From assembly GCA_014730235.1 (NCBI GenBank), contig WJIO01000304.1:1-36543 (forward strand): a DNA stretch of 36,543 nt, given 5' to 3'. Within the stretch, counting starts at the first letter, position 1, and the number at the start of each line of letters is the position of its first letter. Positions 8,154 through 17,111 of this stretch are shown piece after piece. A program made the position numbers and the translations under genes. Source of the DNA: Candidatus Poribacteria bacterium. GTDB lineage: Bacteria; Poribacteria; DTPJ01; WJIO01. The notes under the pieces were generated by a model that saw nothing but the letters and a program-made list of their open reading frames with translations, was not told the DNA's origin and did not search any database.

Positions 8154-8951
8154 ATGAAAAGATTACTTTTTCTGCCTTTGGCTTTTGTAACTCTCCTTTT
8201 GTTTGTTTTTCCAGCCTTTGCTGAACCCTCCTTGCTGGACGACCATAAATTCAGTTCGGCAATATTTCAAATTAAACCGACAAACGATATAGTATCAGAG
8301 ACTATATCCATAAATAAACAGAAATCTCCCGCAAAAGCCTTTCTTTTTTCTGCTGTGGTTCCGGGAACCGGGGAACTTTACAGCAAAGCCAAAAGAGGTA
8401 TAATTTTTATGGCGGCGGAAGTGGCTTTATGGGTAACTTATTTCGTTATGAATGGCCAGGCGGAGGATCTAAAAGCGGACTATGTGGCCTATGTAGACGA
8501 ACATATAGTATTCGAGGATGATTCACCGGTATATTCCACAGAAACCTGGACACTGGAAGATTACGAACATGCAACCCAGTCAGATAACTGGCATTATGTA
8601 TATACTGAAAATAACGGTCAACCTTTAACCAGGGTGGGGAAATATTACTGGAAAGATTTACCTGAAGAAAAAATTGACGCACCGGGCGGTATTAGCCTTT
8701 CCGAATCTGAATCACAATACCGGATAGAGGCATTTAATAAACGCACTGATATGAACGACAAGTTTAAGCAGTCCAAAGTCTTTATAGGTTTGGTTGTTAT
8801 AAATCATATTGTAAGCGCAATAGATGCCAGGATAGCCGCAACAATTTACAACAAGCAAAATAACAAGGCGGATGTAAGTTTTTCTCTCCTACCTATGATG
8901 TCAAACTCCAGGGATACTAACGCGATGTTGAATATGAGCGGCAGATTTTAG
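8154..8951 (+). CDS. DUF5683-like membrane protein
   Basis: 265 residues with a signal peptide ending FPAFA. After it comes SPAKAFLFSAVVPGTGELYSK, which resembles the conserved start of DUF5683 (a hydrophobic segment with P-G-x-G-x-x-Y). A transmembrane helix follows (GIIFMAAEVALWVTYFVM), then a polar middle rich in Tyr and acidic residues, and a second hydrophobic helix near 203-220 (VFIGLVVINHIVSAIDARI). The C-terminal SLLPMMSNS..ALNMSGRF resembles a last barrel-like strand. Function is unknown. In FCB-type genomes such proteins often sit beside PorV/PorQ genes, as here. The ribosome site is AAAGGAAA; the gap to the upstream gene is 17 bases, so one operon. Confidence 0.7.
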   Translation: MKRLLFLPLAFVTLLLFVFPAFAEPSLLDDHKFSSAIFQIKPTNDIVSETISINKQKSPAKAFLFSAVVPGTGELYSKAKRGIIFMAAEVALWVTYFVMNGQAEDLKADYVAYVDEHIVFEDDSPVYSTETWTLEDYEHATQSDNWHYVYTENNGQPLTRVGKYYWKDLPEEKIDAPGGISLSESESQYRIEAFNKRTDMNDKFKQSKVFIGLVVINHIVSAIDARIAATIYNKQNNKADVSFSLLPMMSNSRDTNAMLNMSGRF

Positions 8952-8981
8952 CAGTAAATATAAATAATTCATGCAAAACAT

Positions 8982-9016
8982 AAAAAGCCCTTTGATTATT
9001 AATCAAAGGGCTTTTT
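8982..9016 (+). terminator. Rho-independent terminator after the PorV-DUF5683 operon
   Basis: Perfect 16-bp stem AAAAAGCCCTTTGATT with an ATT loop, ending in a T run on the plus strand and symmetrical on the other. It is placed 30 bases after the DUF5683 stop. Confidence 0.9.
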
Positions 9017-9030
9017 ATGTTTTATCAGTA

Positions 9031-9059
9031 TTGTTTTGGAAACTATTTTCTGTTAAACT
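9031..9059 (+). promoter_or_regulatory. Probable promoter for the URO-D-like gene
   Basis: TTGTTT at 9031-9036, a 17-base spacer and TAAACT at 9054-9059 lie between the preceding terminator and the URO-D-like gene. The boxes are moderate matches (4 of 6 each), but spacing and position fit. Confidence 0.45.
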
Positions 9060-9122
9060 AATAACAATGAAGGTCCTGCTTTTTCAACTACAAAAGCGTA
9101 AAAATAAGGAGTAATACTTATC

Positions 9123-10127
9123 ATGACCAATAGAGAAAGAGTTATTGCAACTTTAAATCATAGACAGCCGGATAAAATACCATATAATATTGGTTTTACC
9201 CAAAAAGCCCATGCTAAAATGGCTAATTTTTACAATGATCCGGAATTCGTCTCAAAACTTGGTAACTGTCTAATTACGTTAGGATGTGAACCAGAGAGCG
9301 CATGGAAAGAAATTAAACCTGATATATGGCGAGATCAGTTTGGTGTAGAATGGGACCGAACTATTGATAAAGATATAGGTGTAGTTCGTAATTGCCTGAT
9401 AAACGATGAAAACATTGATGAATATGAATTTCCAAATCCTGATGATCCCTCAAGATACCGGAATTATAAACCGTTAATATCATCTAATAAAGATGGTTTT
9501 ATCGTTTCTAACTTGGGTTTTAGCCTGTTTGAAAGGGCCTGGACACTGACTGGAATGGAAAATCTACTTATAGCTATGGGAACAGATCCGGATTTTATTC
9601 ATGATCTACTTGAACGGATTTTGCAATATAATCTGAAGATCATCCAAAACGCATGTTCCTTTGACATTGATGCCATGATGTTCGGAGATGATTGGGGGCA
9701 TCAGTATGGATTAATTATGGGTGCTGAAATGTGGCGGGAATTTATTAAGCCCAGGATAAAGGAAATGTACCAATTAGTAAAATCAAAGGGGAAATTTGTA
9801 TTTATACACTCATGCGGCAAAGTTGATGAAATATTTCCTGATCTTATAGAATGTGGTCTCGATATGTTTAATCCGTTCCAGCCCGAAGTCATGGATGTCT
9901 TTGAAATAAAAATGCGATATGGTGACCGGTTGTGTTTTTATGGTGGCATAAGCACACAGCAGACTTTACCTTACGGCAGTATTCAGCAAGTTAAACAGGA
10001 AGTAAGAAAGCTTCTGGAAAAAGTAGGAAAAGATGGTGGATATATTGCATCACCGGCTCATGCTATACCTTCCGATGCTAAAGTAGAAAATATAGATGCA
10101 ATGATAAAGACTCTTCAAAACCAATGA
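9123..10127 (+). CDS. Uroporphyrinogen-decarboxylase-superfamily protein
   Basis: 334 residues, starting MTNRERVIATLNHRQPDKIPY as usual for the corrinoid-methyltransferase-like (MtaA/CmuA/Mta-related) branch of the URO-D fold. HSCG at 229-232 and a His near the end (ASPAHAIP) are the residues expected to hold zinc in that branch. GDDWGHQYGLIMG and EFIKPRIKEM are also typical. True HemE has a different N-terminus with arginines for porphyrin carboxylates, so haem synthesis is unlikely. These proteins are highly expanded in Poribacteria-like and related genomes with unknown substrates; methyl transfer or demethylation is the best guess. The ribosome site AAGGAG is 11 bases from the ATG. It is a single gene between a terminator and the repeat at 10235. 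Confidence 0.82.
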   Translation: MTNRERVIATLNHRQPDKIPYNIGFTQKAHAKMANFYNDPEFVSKLGNCLITLGCEPESAWKEIKPDIWRDQFGVEWDRTIDKDIGVVRNCLINDENIDEYEFPNPDDPSRYRNYKPLISSNKDGFIVSNLGFSLFERAWTLTGMENLLIAMGTDPDFIHDLLERILQYNLKIIQNACSFDIDAMMFGDDWGHQYGLIMGAEMWREFIKPRIKEMYQLVKSKGKFVFIHSCGKVDEIFPDLIECGLDMFNPFQPEVMDVFEIKMRYGDRLCFYGGISTQQTLPYGSIQQVKQEVRKLLEKVGKDGGYIASPAHAIPSDAKVENIDAMIKTLQNQ

Positions 10128-10234
10128 AATATTTATTGGCAGCGGTTTTCAAAAGACACAAAGCATAAATTTTACATCCTTGTGTTATTGCGAAGAACGG
10201 AGTAACAAATAAAGTTTTTAGTCTGTATCAGAAG

Positions 10235-10403
10235 TTTTGGCTCATCCAGTTTGAGTGTGGAAGTGTAAAAAACATTGTCCAATTAAAAAAAAATATCCTC
10301 CATTTGTCATTCCTGCTTCAAGCTTTTTGAAAAAGCTTGAAGCAGGAATGACAAGCTGAGAAAATTTTCAAATTATTACCATACTCAAACCAGAAGAGCC
10401 AAA
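10235..10403. repeat. MITE-like dispersed repeat, copy 2 (full length)
   Basis: About 169 bp. The left end TTTTGGCTCATCCAGTTTGA matches the reversed right end CTTTGGCTCTTCTGGTTTGA. The centre is a long perfect hairpin: TGTCATTCCTGCTTCAAGCT and its complement around a short A/T loop. It lies in the 621-bp gene-free stretch 10128-10748 between the URO-D-like gene and the polysaccharide locus. The rest of that stretch holds a promoter and a leader. Confidence 0.78.
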
Positions 10404-10450
10404 GTTTTCACGGTCACAAATTTTATGCTTGGTAAAAAAGGCATTTTTTA

Positions 10451-10479
10451 TTGACACGTCTTTATATACATGATATAGT
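10451..10479 (+). promoter_or_regulatory. Strong promoter of the polysaccharide locus
   Basis: TTGACA at 10451-10456, exactly 17 bases, then TATAGT at 10474-10479. This is the only near-consensus promoter seen upstream of the locus. Start of transcription is expected near 10486, leaving a leader of about 260 nt before the first gene. Confidence 0.7.
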
Positions 10480-10485
10480 TTTTAA

Positions 10486-10748
10486 ATCTATGACACAATT
10501 CGACATCTTTGTAAGTTTATGTATATAATATTTTTTATTAGATTCCAGTTTATACAGAAAGAGATATTACATTCCAGTTTAGTAGAGTTCTCAATGTCCA
10601 ACCAAATTTGGCAAATAAAATGCCCTACCTTTTTTACTACTGCTGTATATATTTCGTTTACGGCGGCTTACAAAAGTTATTTTTAGTCATGTTTTTACTG
10701 TGTTTACAAAATTATTTAAAAGTTGTAAGTTAAACGGGAGTAAAAGCC
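10486..10748 (+). promoter_or_regulatory. Long 5' leader of the polysaccharide operon
   Basis: No open frame of note. It contains a direct repeat ATTCCAGTTTA (10542-10552 and 10571-10581, 29 bases apart), a palindrome CCAAATTTGG (10602-10611), and CTTACAA at 10667-10673 that can pair with TTGTAAG at 10723-10729. TTACAA at 10704-10709 competes for the same partner, just before the GGGAG ribosome site. I recognise no known riboswitch. A regulatory leader is an inference. Confidence 0.4.
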
Positions 10749-11753
10749 TTGAAATATATACTTGTTTTTGCTTTAGCCTTTGTTGTTTCTGTTGTTCTTA
10801 CACCTTTGATGATTAACTTAGGTAAAAATCTAAAGATATTTGGTAGAAAAGCTGATGAAAGATGGAAATCTCAGCCTATACCTCGTATTGGTGGTATAGC
10901 AATTTTTCTGGGCTTTATTATAACTGTATTGATATTTGTTTCGATGGAAAGAGATATAATCATTTTTCTCCTGGGTTCTGTAGTTCTTTTTTTGTTAGGA
11001 TTGTTCGATGATAAAGTTGGGGCTATTCCAAGCGGAAAGCTACTAATTCAACTTGTTGTTGTTATTTGTCTTATGATTTTGGGTATAAGACTTAAAATAC
11101 TAAATATCTATTTAGCTATACCCTTGTCTTTAATATGGTATATCATGGTTATTAATTCTTTTAATTTAATTGATAATATGGATGGTCTATCCTCTGGTAT
11201 AACAATTATTGCCTCTCTGGGCTTCTCTATTTTAGCATGGGAAAAAGGTCAGAACCATATGGTGTTTATTACGCTGGCTCTTGCAGGAGCATCTGCGGGA
11301 TTTCTTATATTTAACTTTAATCCTGCAAAAATTTTTATGGGTGATTGTGGAAGTCTTTTCATTGGTTACGTTTTAACTACCTTACCTATGTTACTTTTCT
11401 GGCAGGAAAGCACAAATGTATTTCCGGATCTGGCTGCACCTGTACTTATTCTGGTATACCCTATATTTGATACAATCATGGTTACTATTCTGCGCTTGAA
11501 GGCCGGAAGCCGCCCCTGGATTGGTGGGAAAGACCATTCCTCACATAGATTAGCTATATGGAAATTAGGTGAAGTTGGTGCGGTATTTTCAGCATATCTG
11601 ATTGGAATTATAGGTTGTGTTTCTGCATATATAATACTAAGTGTCAAACCTTCCTTTTATATACCCCTTTTGATCTTACTTGGTGTGGTGGCTTTATCTT
11701 TTGGTATGTCTATTTCCAGAATAGATATTTCTAAATATAAAAGCATTCATTAA
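10749..11753 (+). CDS. WecA/MraY-family polyprenyl-phosphate glycosyl-1-phosphate transferase
   Basis: 334 residues, mostly transmembrane (about 10-11 helices). Family motifs: RKADERWKSQPIPRIGG (33-49), GLFDDK with D87-D88, NSFNLIDNMDGLSSG with D142 and D145, FNPAKIFMGDCGSLFIG with D199, and the cytoplasmic loop GGKDHSSHRLA with H263 and H266. These bind Mg and the UDP-sugar. It transfers a sugar-1-phosphate (probably N-acetylhexosamine) from UDP-sugar to undecaprenyl phosphate, the first step of exopolysaccharide or O-antigen synthesis. The HSSHR-type loop favours WecA/TagO over MraY. The start is TTG at 10749 with GGGAG upstream. It is first in the locus; the next gene begins 12 bases after its stop. 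Confidence 0.88.
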   Translation: MKYILVFALAFVVSVVLTPLMINLGKNLKIFGRKADERWKSQPIPRIGGIAIFLGFIITVLIFVSMERDIIIFLLGSVVLFLLGLFDDKVGAIPSGKLLIQLVVVICLMILGIRLKILNIYLAIPLSLIWYIMVINSFNLIDNMDGLSSGITIIASLGFSILAWEKGQNHMVFITLALAGASAGFLIFNFNPAKIFMGDCGSLFIGYVLTTLPMLLFWQESTNVFPDLAAPVLILVYPIFDTIMVTILRLKAGSRPWIGGKDHSSHRLAIWKLGEVGAVFSAYLIGIIGCVSAYIILSVKPSFYIPLLILLGVVALSFGMSISRIDISKYKSIH

Positions 11754-11765
11754 GAATTTGGGAAA

Positions 11766-13268
11766 ATGAAGATATTTAAATGGATAATAATAACGACGAT
11801 AATATTTGTATTTGTTTGTCAATTTAATATAATTTTTGCTCAGGATTATAAGGCAAAACCCGGTGACATTATTACAGTAACGGTTTGGGAACGTCCATCT
11901 TTGTCAGGAAGTGTGCCTGTTGATTCAAACGGTAACATAGTTCTTGCTATGCCCATTGGAACTCTGTCAGTAGCAGGATTAACGGCTGAACAGATTACCG
12001 ATTTGTTAACAGAACGACTGGAAGAATACATGATTAATCCTACAGTTTTTGCCTCTATTAGTCCAGCATCGGGTTTTTTTATACATATCATAGGTGAGGT
12101 ACGTTCCCCAAATTTTGTAAAAGTTCCCGAAGGTACGAGAGTTCAGGAAGCTATAACAAGAGTTGGCGGTTTTACCCCTATTGCAAATTCAAGCAAGATA
12201 AAGCTAGTTCGCAAACAGGACGATGCTGTTAAAGAAATATATCTGGACTTTAATAAATTTATAGAAACGTCTGATTTATCCTATAATCCTGTTCTTAAAC
12301 CAGATGATTTGCTTGTTGTTCCAAGATTACCAGAGTCAGAACGTAATAAATATATAAGTATAATGGGAGCAGTTAATTCTCCGGGTATATACGATTTGGA
12401 CAGATCATTGAAATTATCTGCAATTCTCGCCCGGGCCGGTGGTATATCAGAAAATGCAGTTATTGAAAATATATCTATACTTAAATACAATAATGGTGAT
12501 TATTTATGGGAAAATGTTAACTTTAAAAAATTTTTTACAGAAAGAGATATGTCTTATAACCCTGAAATATTACCGGGTTATACTATTTTTATACCGGGGG
12601 AAAATTTACAGGATTTGACCTTTAACGTAAATGTTATAGGTCAGGTAATGAATCCCGGAAATTATAAACTTATTAAAGAAAGCCGCTTAATTGATGCTGT
12701 ATACATGGCAGGTGGTTTTACTGAAAGTGCAAAAACAAAAGAAGTCAAAATAATAAGTGGAGACAAAACCATAAAAAAAGTAGACGTAGAATCATACTTA
12801 ACAACAGGTGATAATAAATACAACCCAATGTTAAAAGAAGGTGACGGTATATTTGTAACCGCACCTGATAACCTTAAGAAAATGCTGCAAACCCCCAAGA
12901 CATTCTCAAACCTTATTCCAGTAAGTGTTATTGGGGCGGTGGAAAAACCGGATATATATCAGGTTTTCCCGGAATCCAGTATTTTGGATGTACTTGAAAT
13001 TGCAGGTGGACCTGCGCCAGAAGCCGATCTGGATAAAGTTATTATTATCAGAAAAGAACCAGAGGGTTACATAAATAAAAGATTTATTGAACTGAGAAAG
13101 ATTTTTGAAAATGAAGGTAAACAGGAAATTGTAAAAATCAATCCAGGTGATACTATATTTATACCAAAATCAAAGCCAAAACGGGATTTATGGAAAAGCG
13201 TTGTGAATATCGCAGCCGGTGTTTATACCATAACCCTGGCTTATTTAATAGTAACTGGCAAACGTTAA
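11766..13268 (+). CDS. Wza-like polysaccharide export protein with several SLBB domains
   Basis: 500 residues. A signal peptide (1-25, ending IIFAQ) is followed by the Poly_export domain (YKAKPGDIITVTVWERPSLSG...). Then come four SLBB repeats, each opening with a motif of the type IGEVRSPNFVKV, MGAVNSPGIYDL, IGQVMNPGNYKL and IGAVEKPDIYQV, and closing with AGG-type turns. The C-terminus (LWKSVVNIAAGVYTITLAYLIV) is a hydrophobic helix like the outer-membrane alpha-barrel helix of Wza. There is no lipobox cysteine. It should form the periplasmic/outer-membrane export channel. Wza has about 380 residues and fewer SLBB domains, so this is an enlarged version. It sits between the transferase and kinase genes with 12- and 10-base gaps. 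Confidence 0.9.
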   Translation: MKIFKWIIITTIIFVFVCQFNIIFAQDYKAKPGDIITVTVWERPSLSGSVPVDSNGNIVLAMPIGTLSVAGLTAEQITDLLTERLEEYMINPTVFASISPASGFFIHIIGEVRSPNFVKVPEGTRVQEAITRVGGFTPIANSSKIKLVRKQDDAVKEIYLDFNKFIETSDLSYNPVLKPDDLLVVPRLPESERNKYISIMGAVNSPGIYDLDRSLKLSAILARAGGISENAVIENISILKYNNGDYLWENVNFKKFFTERDMSYNPEILPGYTIFIPGENLQDLTFNVNVIGQVMNPGNYKLIKESRLIDAVYMAGGFTESAKTKEVKIISGDKTIKKVDVESYLTTGDNKYNPMLKEGDGIFVTAPDNLKKMLQTPKTFSNLIPVSVIGAVEKPDIYQVFPESSILDVLEIAGGPAPEADLDKVIIIRKEPEGYINKRFIELRKIFENEGKQEIVKINPGDTIFIPKSKPKRDLWKSVVNIAAGVYTITLAYLIVTGKR

Positions 13269-13278
13269 ATGGGCGATT

Positions 13279-15513
13279 ATGCAGACAAAGACTTCTAACG
13301 CTAGAGACAAAAATATATATGGACAAATAGAATCATTTTCTCTCCGGGATTATTTAAGAATAGTTACAATAAGAAAATGGCTGGTTTTAGCTATATTTAT
13401 TGTATCTATAGGAATCTCTATTTATTATCTGGCTGTAACGCCACCAAGCTATAGAACCCGGGTTTTGATAATGAGGGAAGAAACAAACAGGACGTTTCCA
13501 GAAAGCTTTATGTCTCTTTCACCTATGATGGACACATGGGATAAAGGAGAGGAATTAATACTGAAAAGTTTTTCTTCTTTGAGAGAAATAAAAGAAAAAA
13601 TCTATAAAAAGCATGGTTTTACATTCGATATACATAATCTTTCGGATAATATATCTTTATCCAACTACGAGGAAAGCTCTCGTATACTGGAGTTAAAGGT
13701 TAGCAGTGATACACCAGAAAAAGCTCGAACCTTGGCTAATACAGCAGCAGAAATATATATCAAAAATACGGGTGAAATTGAAAGTAATAGGTTAAAACAA
13801 GGCCTGAATTTCATGAAACAGCAGATGATAAAGTTGGAGGAAAAAATTCAGGAAACAGAAAAAGCTTTAAGCAATTTCAGCAGTAAAGAAGGCCTTGTAC
13901 TTACAAATAATCTGGCCTCGAATAATTTAATCGATAGATTGGGAGTCATGCAAAGTGAACTTATAAAAACAGAAAGCGATATAGAATTAACAAAAACCCA
14001 GCTTCAGTCTGTAGACGAATTAATAGCTGAAAAAAAGAAATATTCCCGATCATCTTCAGTTGCTGAATTATCTCCACAAATAGATCAAATTCAAGAAAGA
14101 CTTATAACTCTGCAATTAGAACTAAGTACAAAAAGAGAAACGCTAAAAGAGAAAGACCCGGAAATCATATCTCTTCAGAGAAAAATAGATGTTATGCAAA
14201 AGCAATTAAAAACTGAATTTGATAAATTATTAGAAACACCAGAAATAAAATCTTTTGATCCTATATCAGAAATACAAGCTCTCATGCAGCAGTCTATTAC
14301 CCTGAATGTAGATTTAAAAAAAATGGAGAGAAAGGCTGAATTGTTAAAGGAAAGGATGAAAAAATTTGAATTAGATCATCCTGAATTAATATCCAAACAT
14401 ATAGAGCTAAGCCGCCTGGAAAGACAGGCAAGAATTTATGAGCAAACATACACCGATCTAATGACAAAATACGAAGATATGCTTTTGCTAGAACAAATGA
14501 AGGGAAATGGATTAGAAATAATTGATGAAGCTTTCCTCCCTTCATCACCTGTCAATCCTGGCAAAACAAGGGTACTTGCTGCAGGCGTTATTATAGGCCT
14601 TTCCATGGGAATACTTAGCGCTATTTTACTGGAATTATTAGATGATTCTATCAAACGTAAAGAAGATGTTGAGCAATATATGGAATTACCGGTAATAGGG
14701 ACAATACCAAGGATTGATGGATTTAATACAGATAAATCAAAAAATAATATAATCAAAAATAATTCAGAAAAATTTGATAAAAATGTAAAAGAAATAATAA
14801 GACACATTGTCCTTTATTCCCCAAAAGAATTTTCCGAATCTCCTTGGATGGAAAGTTACAGAAATTTGTCGGCAAATATAAGATATCATAATGTGGATAA
14901 ACCTATCAAATCATTATTAATTACAAGTGCTATGCCTCAGGAAGGTAAAACAACCACATCAAGCAATCTGGCCGTAGTGATGGCACAGACGGGTGTGAAA
15001 ATACTCCTTATAGATTCCGATATGCGACGTCCCAAGCAAAACATTATTTTCCAGCAAAATCGAAAACCCGGTCTTTCGGATTTACTCTTATCTGATAATA
15101 ATTCAGAATCAATTAACTTTGAAAGTTATATTCGCCCTACCCAACAGGAAAATCTGTATTTATTAACAGCAGGAGATCACTTTTCTGATTCTAACAAATT
15201 GATAACATCCGGTAAAATGCAAAAATTAGTAAATGATCTGAAACAGGATTTTGACCTCATTATAATGGATTCTCCGCCGCTTATGTTGGCCTCGGATTCT
15301 ATAACCCTCAGTAAAATTGTTGATGGTACAATAATAGTATTGAATTCAGGTAATACCAAAAGAAAAATAGGCATCCAGGCCCGGGAAATTCTCGAAGGTG
15401 TTGAAGCGGAAATTATTGGTGCAATACTTAATAATGTAGATTATTCAAAACAATACGGAAATTATTATTATAATTATCGTTATTATAAAAGTTATTACGA
15501 TAGTAAAAATTAA
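13279..15513 (+). CDS. Wzc-like chain-length regulator and BY-kinase
   Basis: 744 residues. A Wzz domain opens the protein with a first helix at about 34-56 (WLVLAIFIVSIGISIYYLAV). A long coiled-coil periplasmic section follows (about 170-420), with a second helix at 431-454. The C-terminal cytoplasmic tyrosine kinase has Walker A MPQEGKTTTS (K557), Walker A' LLIDSDMRRP (575-585) and Walker B DLIIMDSPP (D664). The tail of 23 residues contains ten tyrosines, the usual autophosphorylation cluster. It controls polymerisation and export of the polysaccharide with the Wza-like partner. It is of the fused Gram-negative type rather than the split Gram-positive type. No strong ribosome site is seen; translational coupling with the gene 10 bases upstream is likely. 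Confidence 0.92.
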   Translation: MQTKTSNARDKNIYGQIESFSLRDYLRIVTIRKWLVLAIFIVSIGISIYYLAVTPPSYRTRVLIMREETNRTFPESFMSLSPMMDTWDKGEELILKSFSSLREIKEKIYKKHGFTFDIHNLSDNISLSNYEESSRILELKVSSDTPEKARTLANTAAEIYIKNTGEIESNRLKQGLNFMKQQMIKLEEKIQETEKALSNFSSKEGLVLTNNLASNNLIDRLGVMQSELIKTESDIELTKTQLQSVDELIAEKKKYSRSSSVAELSPQIDQIQERLITLQLELSTKRETLKEKDPEIISLQRKIDVMQKQLKTEFDKLLETPEIKSFDPISEIQALMQQSITLNVDLKKMERKAELLKERMKKFELDHPELISKHIELSRLERQARIYEQTYTDLMTKYEDMLLLEQMKGNGLEIIDEAFLPSSPVNPGKTRVLAAGVIIGLSMGILSAILLELLDDSIKRKEDVEQYMELPVIGTIPRIDGFNTDKSKNNIIKNNSEKFDKNVKEIIRHIVLYSPKEFSESPWMESYRNLSANIRYHNVDKPIKSLLITSAMPQEGKTTTSSNLAVVMAQTGVKILLIDSDMRRPKQNIIFQQNRKPGLSDLLLSDNNSESINFESYIRPTQQENLYLLTAGDHFSDSNKLITSGKMQKLVNDLKQDFDLIIMDSPPLMLASDSITLSKIVDGTIIVLNSGNTKRKIGIQAREILEGVEAEIIGAILNNVDYSKQYGNYYYNYRYYKSYYDSKN

Positions 15514-15518
15514 AAAAC

Positions 15519-15594
15519 TTGGTTCTTCCGGGTTTAGTGTGGTTATAATTGAAAATTCCCTCAGCTTGTCATTCCTGCCTTCCCAGGAATGACA
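15519..15594. repeat. MITE-like dispersed repeat, copy 3 (half element)
   Basis: Only the left end is present: TTGGTTCTTCCGGGTTTAGT, then the conserved ATAATTGAAAATTCCCTCAG spacer, then an 11-bp hairpin of the TGTCATTCCTG type (15567-15594). It starts six bases past the kinase stop codon and sits inside the polysaccharide operon. It supplies a spurious in-frame N-terminal extension to the flippase. Confidence 0.75.
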
Positions 15595-15641
15595 GTATAC
15601 AGAAGGGGCGTCTGACATTTGCGGTAAAAAATCATTTCAAT

Positions 15642-17105
15642 ATGCCTATTTCAAGAGTTATAAAAACTGCTGAGAGTATTTTTAAAGGTGACTCAATCGG
15701 TAGTAAAGCCAGACGTGGAAGTATATTTATTCTTTCTTCCAATATCCTCAGGCAAGTTTTAGATTTTACAAGAAAAATTATTTTGGTAAGAATTCTTACT
15801 CCTACGGATTTTGGGCTGGTTGGTATAGCCATGACAGTTATTTCTGGAGTACAAATATTATCAAATACAGGACTCAGAGCTGCACTTATCCAGAAGAAAG
15901 ATTTGAATAAATCACTTCTTGATACAGCCTGGTCAATTGAGATTACCAGAGGTTTAATACTTAGCTGTATAGTTTTTTTCTCCGCGCCGATAATTTCAAA
16001 TTTTTTTAAAAGTGAAAATTCAACCAATATTTTAAGAGTTTTGAGTATTTTGCCATTAATGGATGGTTTAAGGAATATTGGTACCATATACTTTGATAAA
16101 GAGCTAAAATTTCATAAAATTCTTTTATATCAGCAAATTATAGGTATTACAGTCTTTGTTACTTCCTTGTTATGTGTTCTTGTTATAAAAAACGCCTGGG
16201 TTATAGTTGCAGGAAGTATTTCTGGGGTAGCAGCAAGTGTTATTGCTTCTTATATTCTGCATAAATATCGCCCTAATTGGCGAATCAACTGGAATGATTT
16301 TAAGATATTATTTGATTTTGGGAAAAATCTACTTATTATTGGAATAGTTACTTACCTGCTTGAACAAGGTGGTAATTTTTTTATTGGTAGAATATTAGGA
16401 ACAGCATCACTGGGCATATATCTTCTGGCTTATAATACAGCAATTTTACCTATAAATATCTTTGGAGATTTAATACGCAGGATTACGTTTCCAGCTTATG
16501 CTCATATTCAGGATGACTTATATAGGCTGCGACATGCTTTTCTTAAATCCTTTAAGACTTCGATGGTTCTGCTGGTTCCGGTAACAATAGGTTTAATAAC
16601 CTTGTCTGATAATTTTATACTAATTATTTATGGTGCTAAATGGCAAAATGCTGTGGAACCTTTCAAAATACTTTGTTTCTTTGCGTTACTACGGGCAAAC
16701 TCCTTTGTTATTGCCCCTTTATTACACGGAATCGGCAAACCGAATTTAGCAACCAGAGCCAGGATTGTTGAATTGGCAGTCTTTAGTATACTTATTTACC
16801 CCGCAATACGAACTTATGGAATTATTGGTGTAGCTTTAGCTATTACTATTACATACTTAATTGCATTATTACTAAGATATTATTATATTTTGAAAATTCT
16901 ACCATCAACTCTAAAGCCAATGACGTTAATTATACTGAAAATATTAATAAATGCTTTTGGAATGACTATAATATTATTATCGTTTCGAAACTCTGTATAT
17001 TCTATATTATCTTTGATCGGTCTGGTCTTAGTTTCAGCAATTGTATATTTTTCAGCAATGTTTTTGACGGATAAAAAATGGTTGTATAATTTAGCCAATA
17101 GATAA
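15642..17105 (+). CDS. Wzx-like polysaccharide flippase (MATE/PST superfamily)
   Basis: 487 residues from the ATG at 15642. The frame is open further upstream, but those codons are translated dispersed repeat, so I reject them. About 12-14 hydrophobic helices; the start ARRGSIFILSSNILRQVLDFTRKIILVRILTPTDFGLVG is characteristic of the polysaccharide biosynthesis / MviN-like flippases, as is FGKNLLIIGIVTYLLEQGGNFFIGRILG in the middle. It should move undecaprenyl-linked repeat units across the inner membrane. No clear ribosome site precedes the ATG, and the repeat hairpin at 15567-15594 is only 47 bases upstream, so expression may be reduced or separately initiated. The next gene starts six bases after the stop. 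Confidence 0.86.
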   Translation: MPISRVIKTAESIFKGDSIGSKARRGSIFILSSNILRQVLDFTRKIILVRILTPTDFGLVGIAMTVISGVQILSNTGLRAALIQKKDLNKSLLDTAWSIEITRGLILSCIVFFSAPIISNFFKSENSTNILRVLSILPLMDGLRNIGTIYFDKELKFHKILLYQQIIGITVFVTSLLCVLVIKNAWVIVAGSISGVAASVIASYILHKYRPNWRINWNDFKILFDFGKNLLIIGIVTYLLEQGGNFFIGRILGTASLGIYLLAYNTAILPINIFGDLIRRITFPAYAHIQDDLYRLRHAFLKSFKTSMVLLVPVTIGLITLSDNFILIIYGAKWQNAVEPFKILCFFALLRANSFVIAPLLHGIGKPNLATRARIVELAVFSILIYPAIRTYGIIGVALAITITYLIALLLRYYYILKILPSTLKPMTLIILKILINAFGMTIILLSFRNSVYSILSLIGLVLVSAIVYFSAMFLTDKKWLYNLANR

Positions 17106-17111
17106 TACATT

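Noticed and set aside
9123-10127. HemE (haem biosynthesis) identity
   Set aside because: The N-terminus and HSCG motif fit the corrinoid/methyltransfer-like branch; the porphyrin-binding arginine pattern of HemE is not seen.
10180-10208. TTGTGTTATTGCGAAGAACGG stretch resembling the common TCATTGCGAGGAGCGAAGC-type repeat
   Set aside because: Only a degenerate partial match; a single copy is not enough to call a repeat.
10486-10748. c-di-GMP or other known riboswitch in the polysaccharide leader
   Set aside because: I could not find the conserved core motifs of any class I know; left as an unclassified leader.
15549-15641. In-frame N-terminal extension of the Wzx-like protein (SACHSC type)
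   Set aside because: The codons come from repeat copy 3 and begin with TTG without a ribosome site; the family N-terminus begins at the ATG at 15642.
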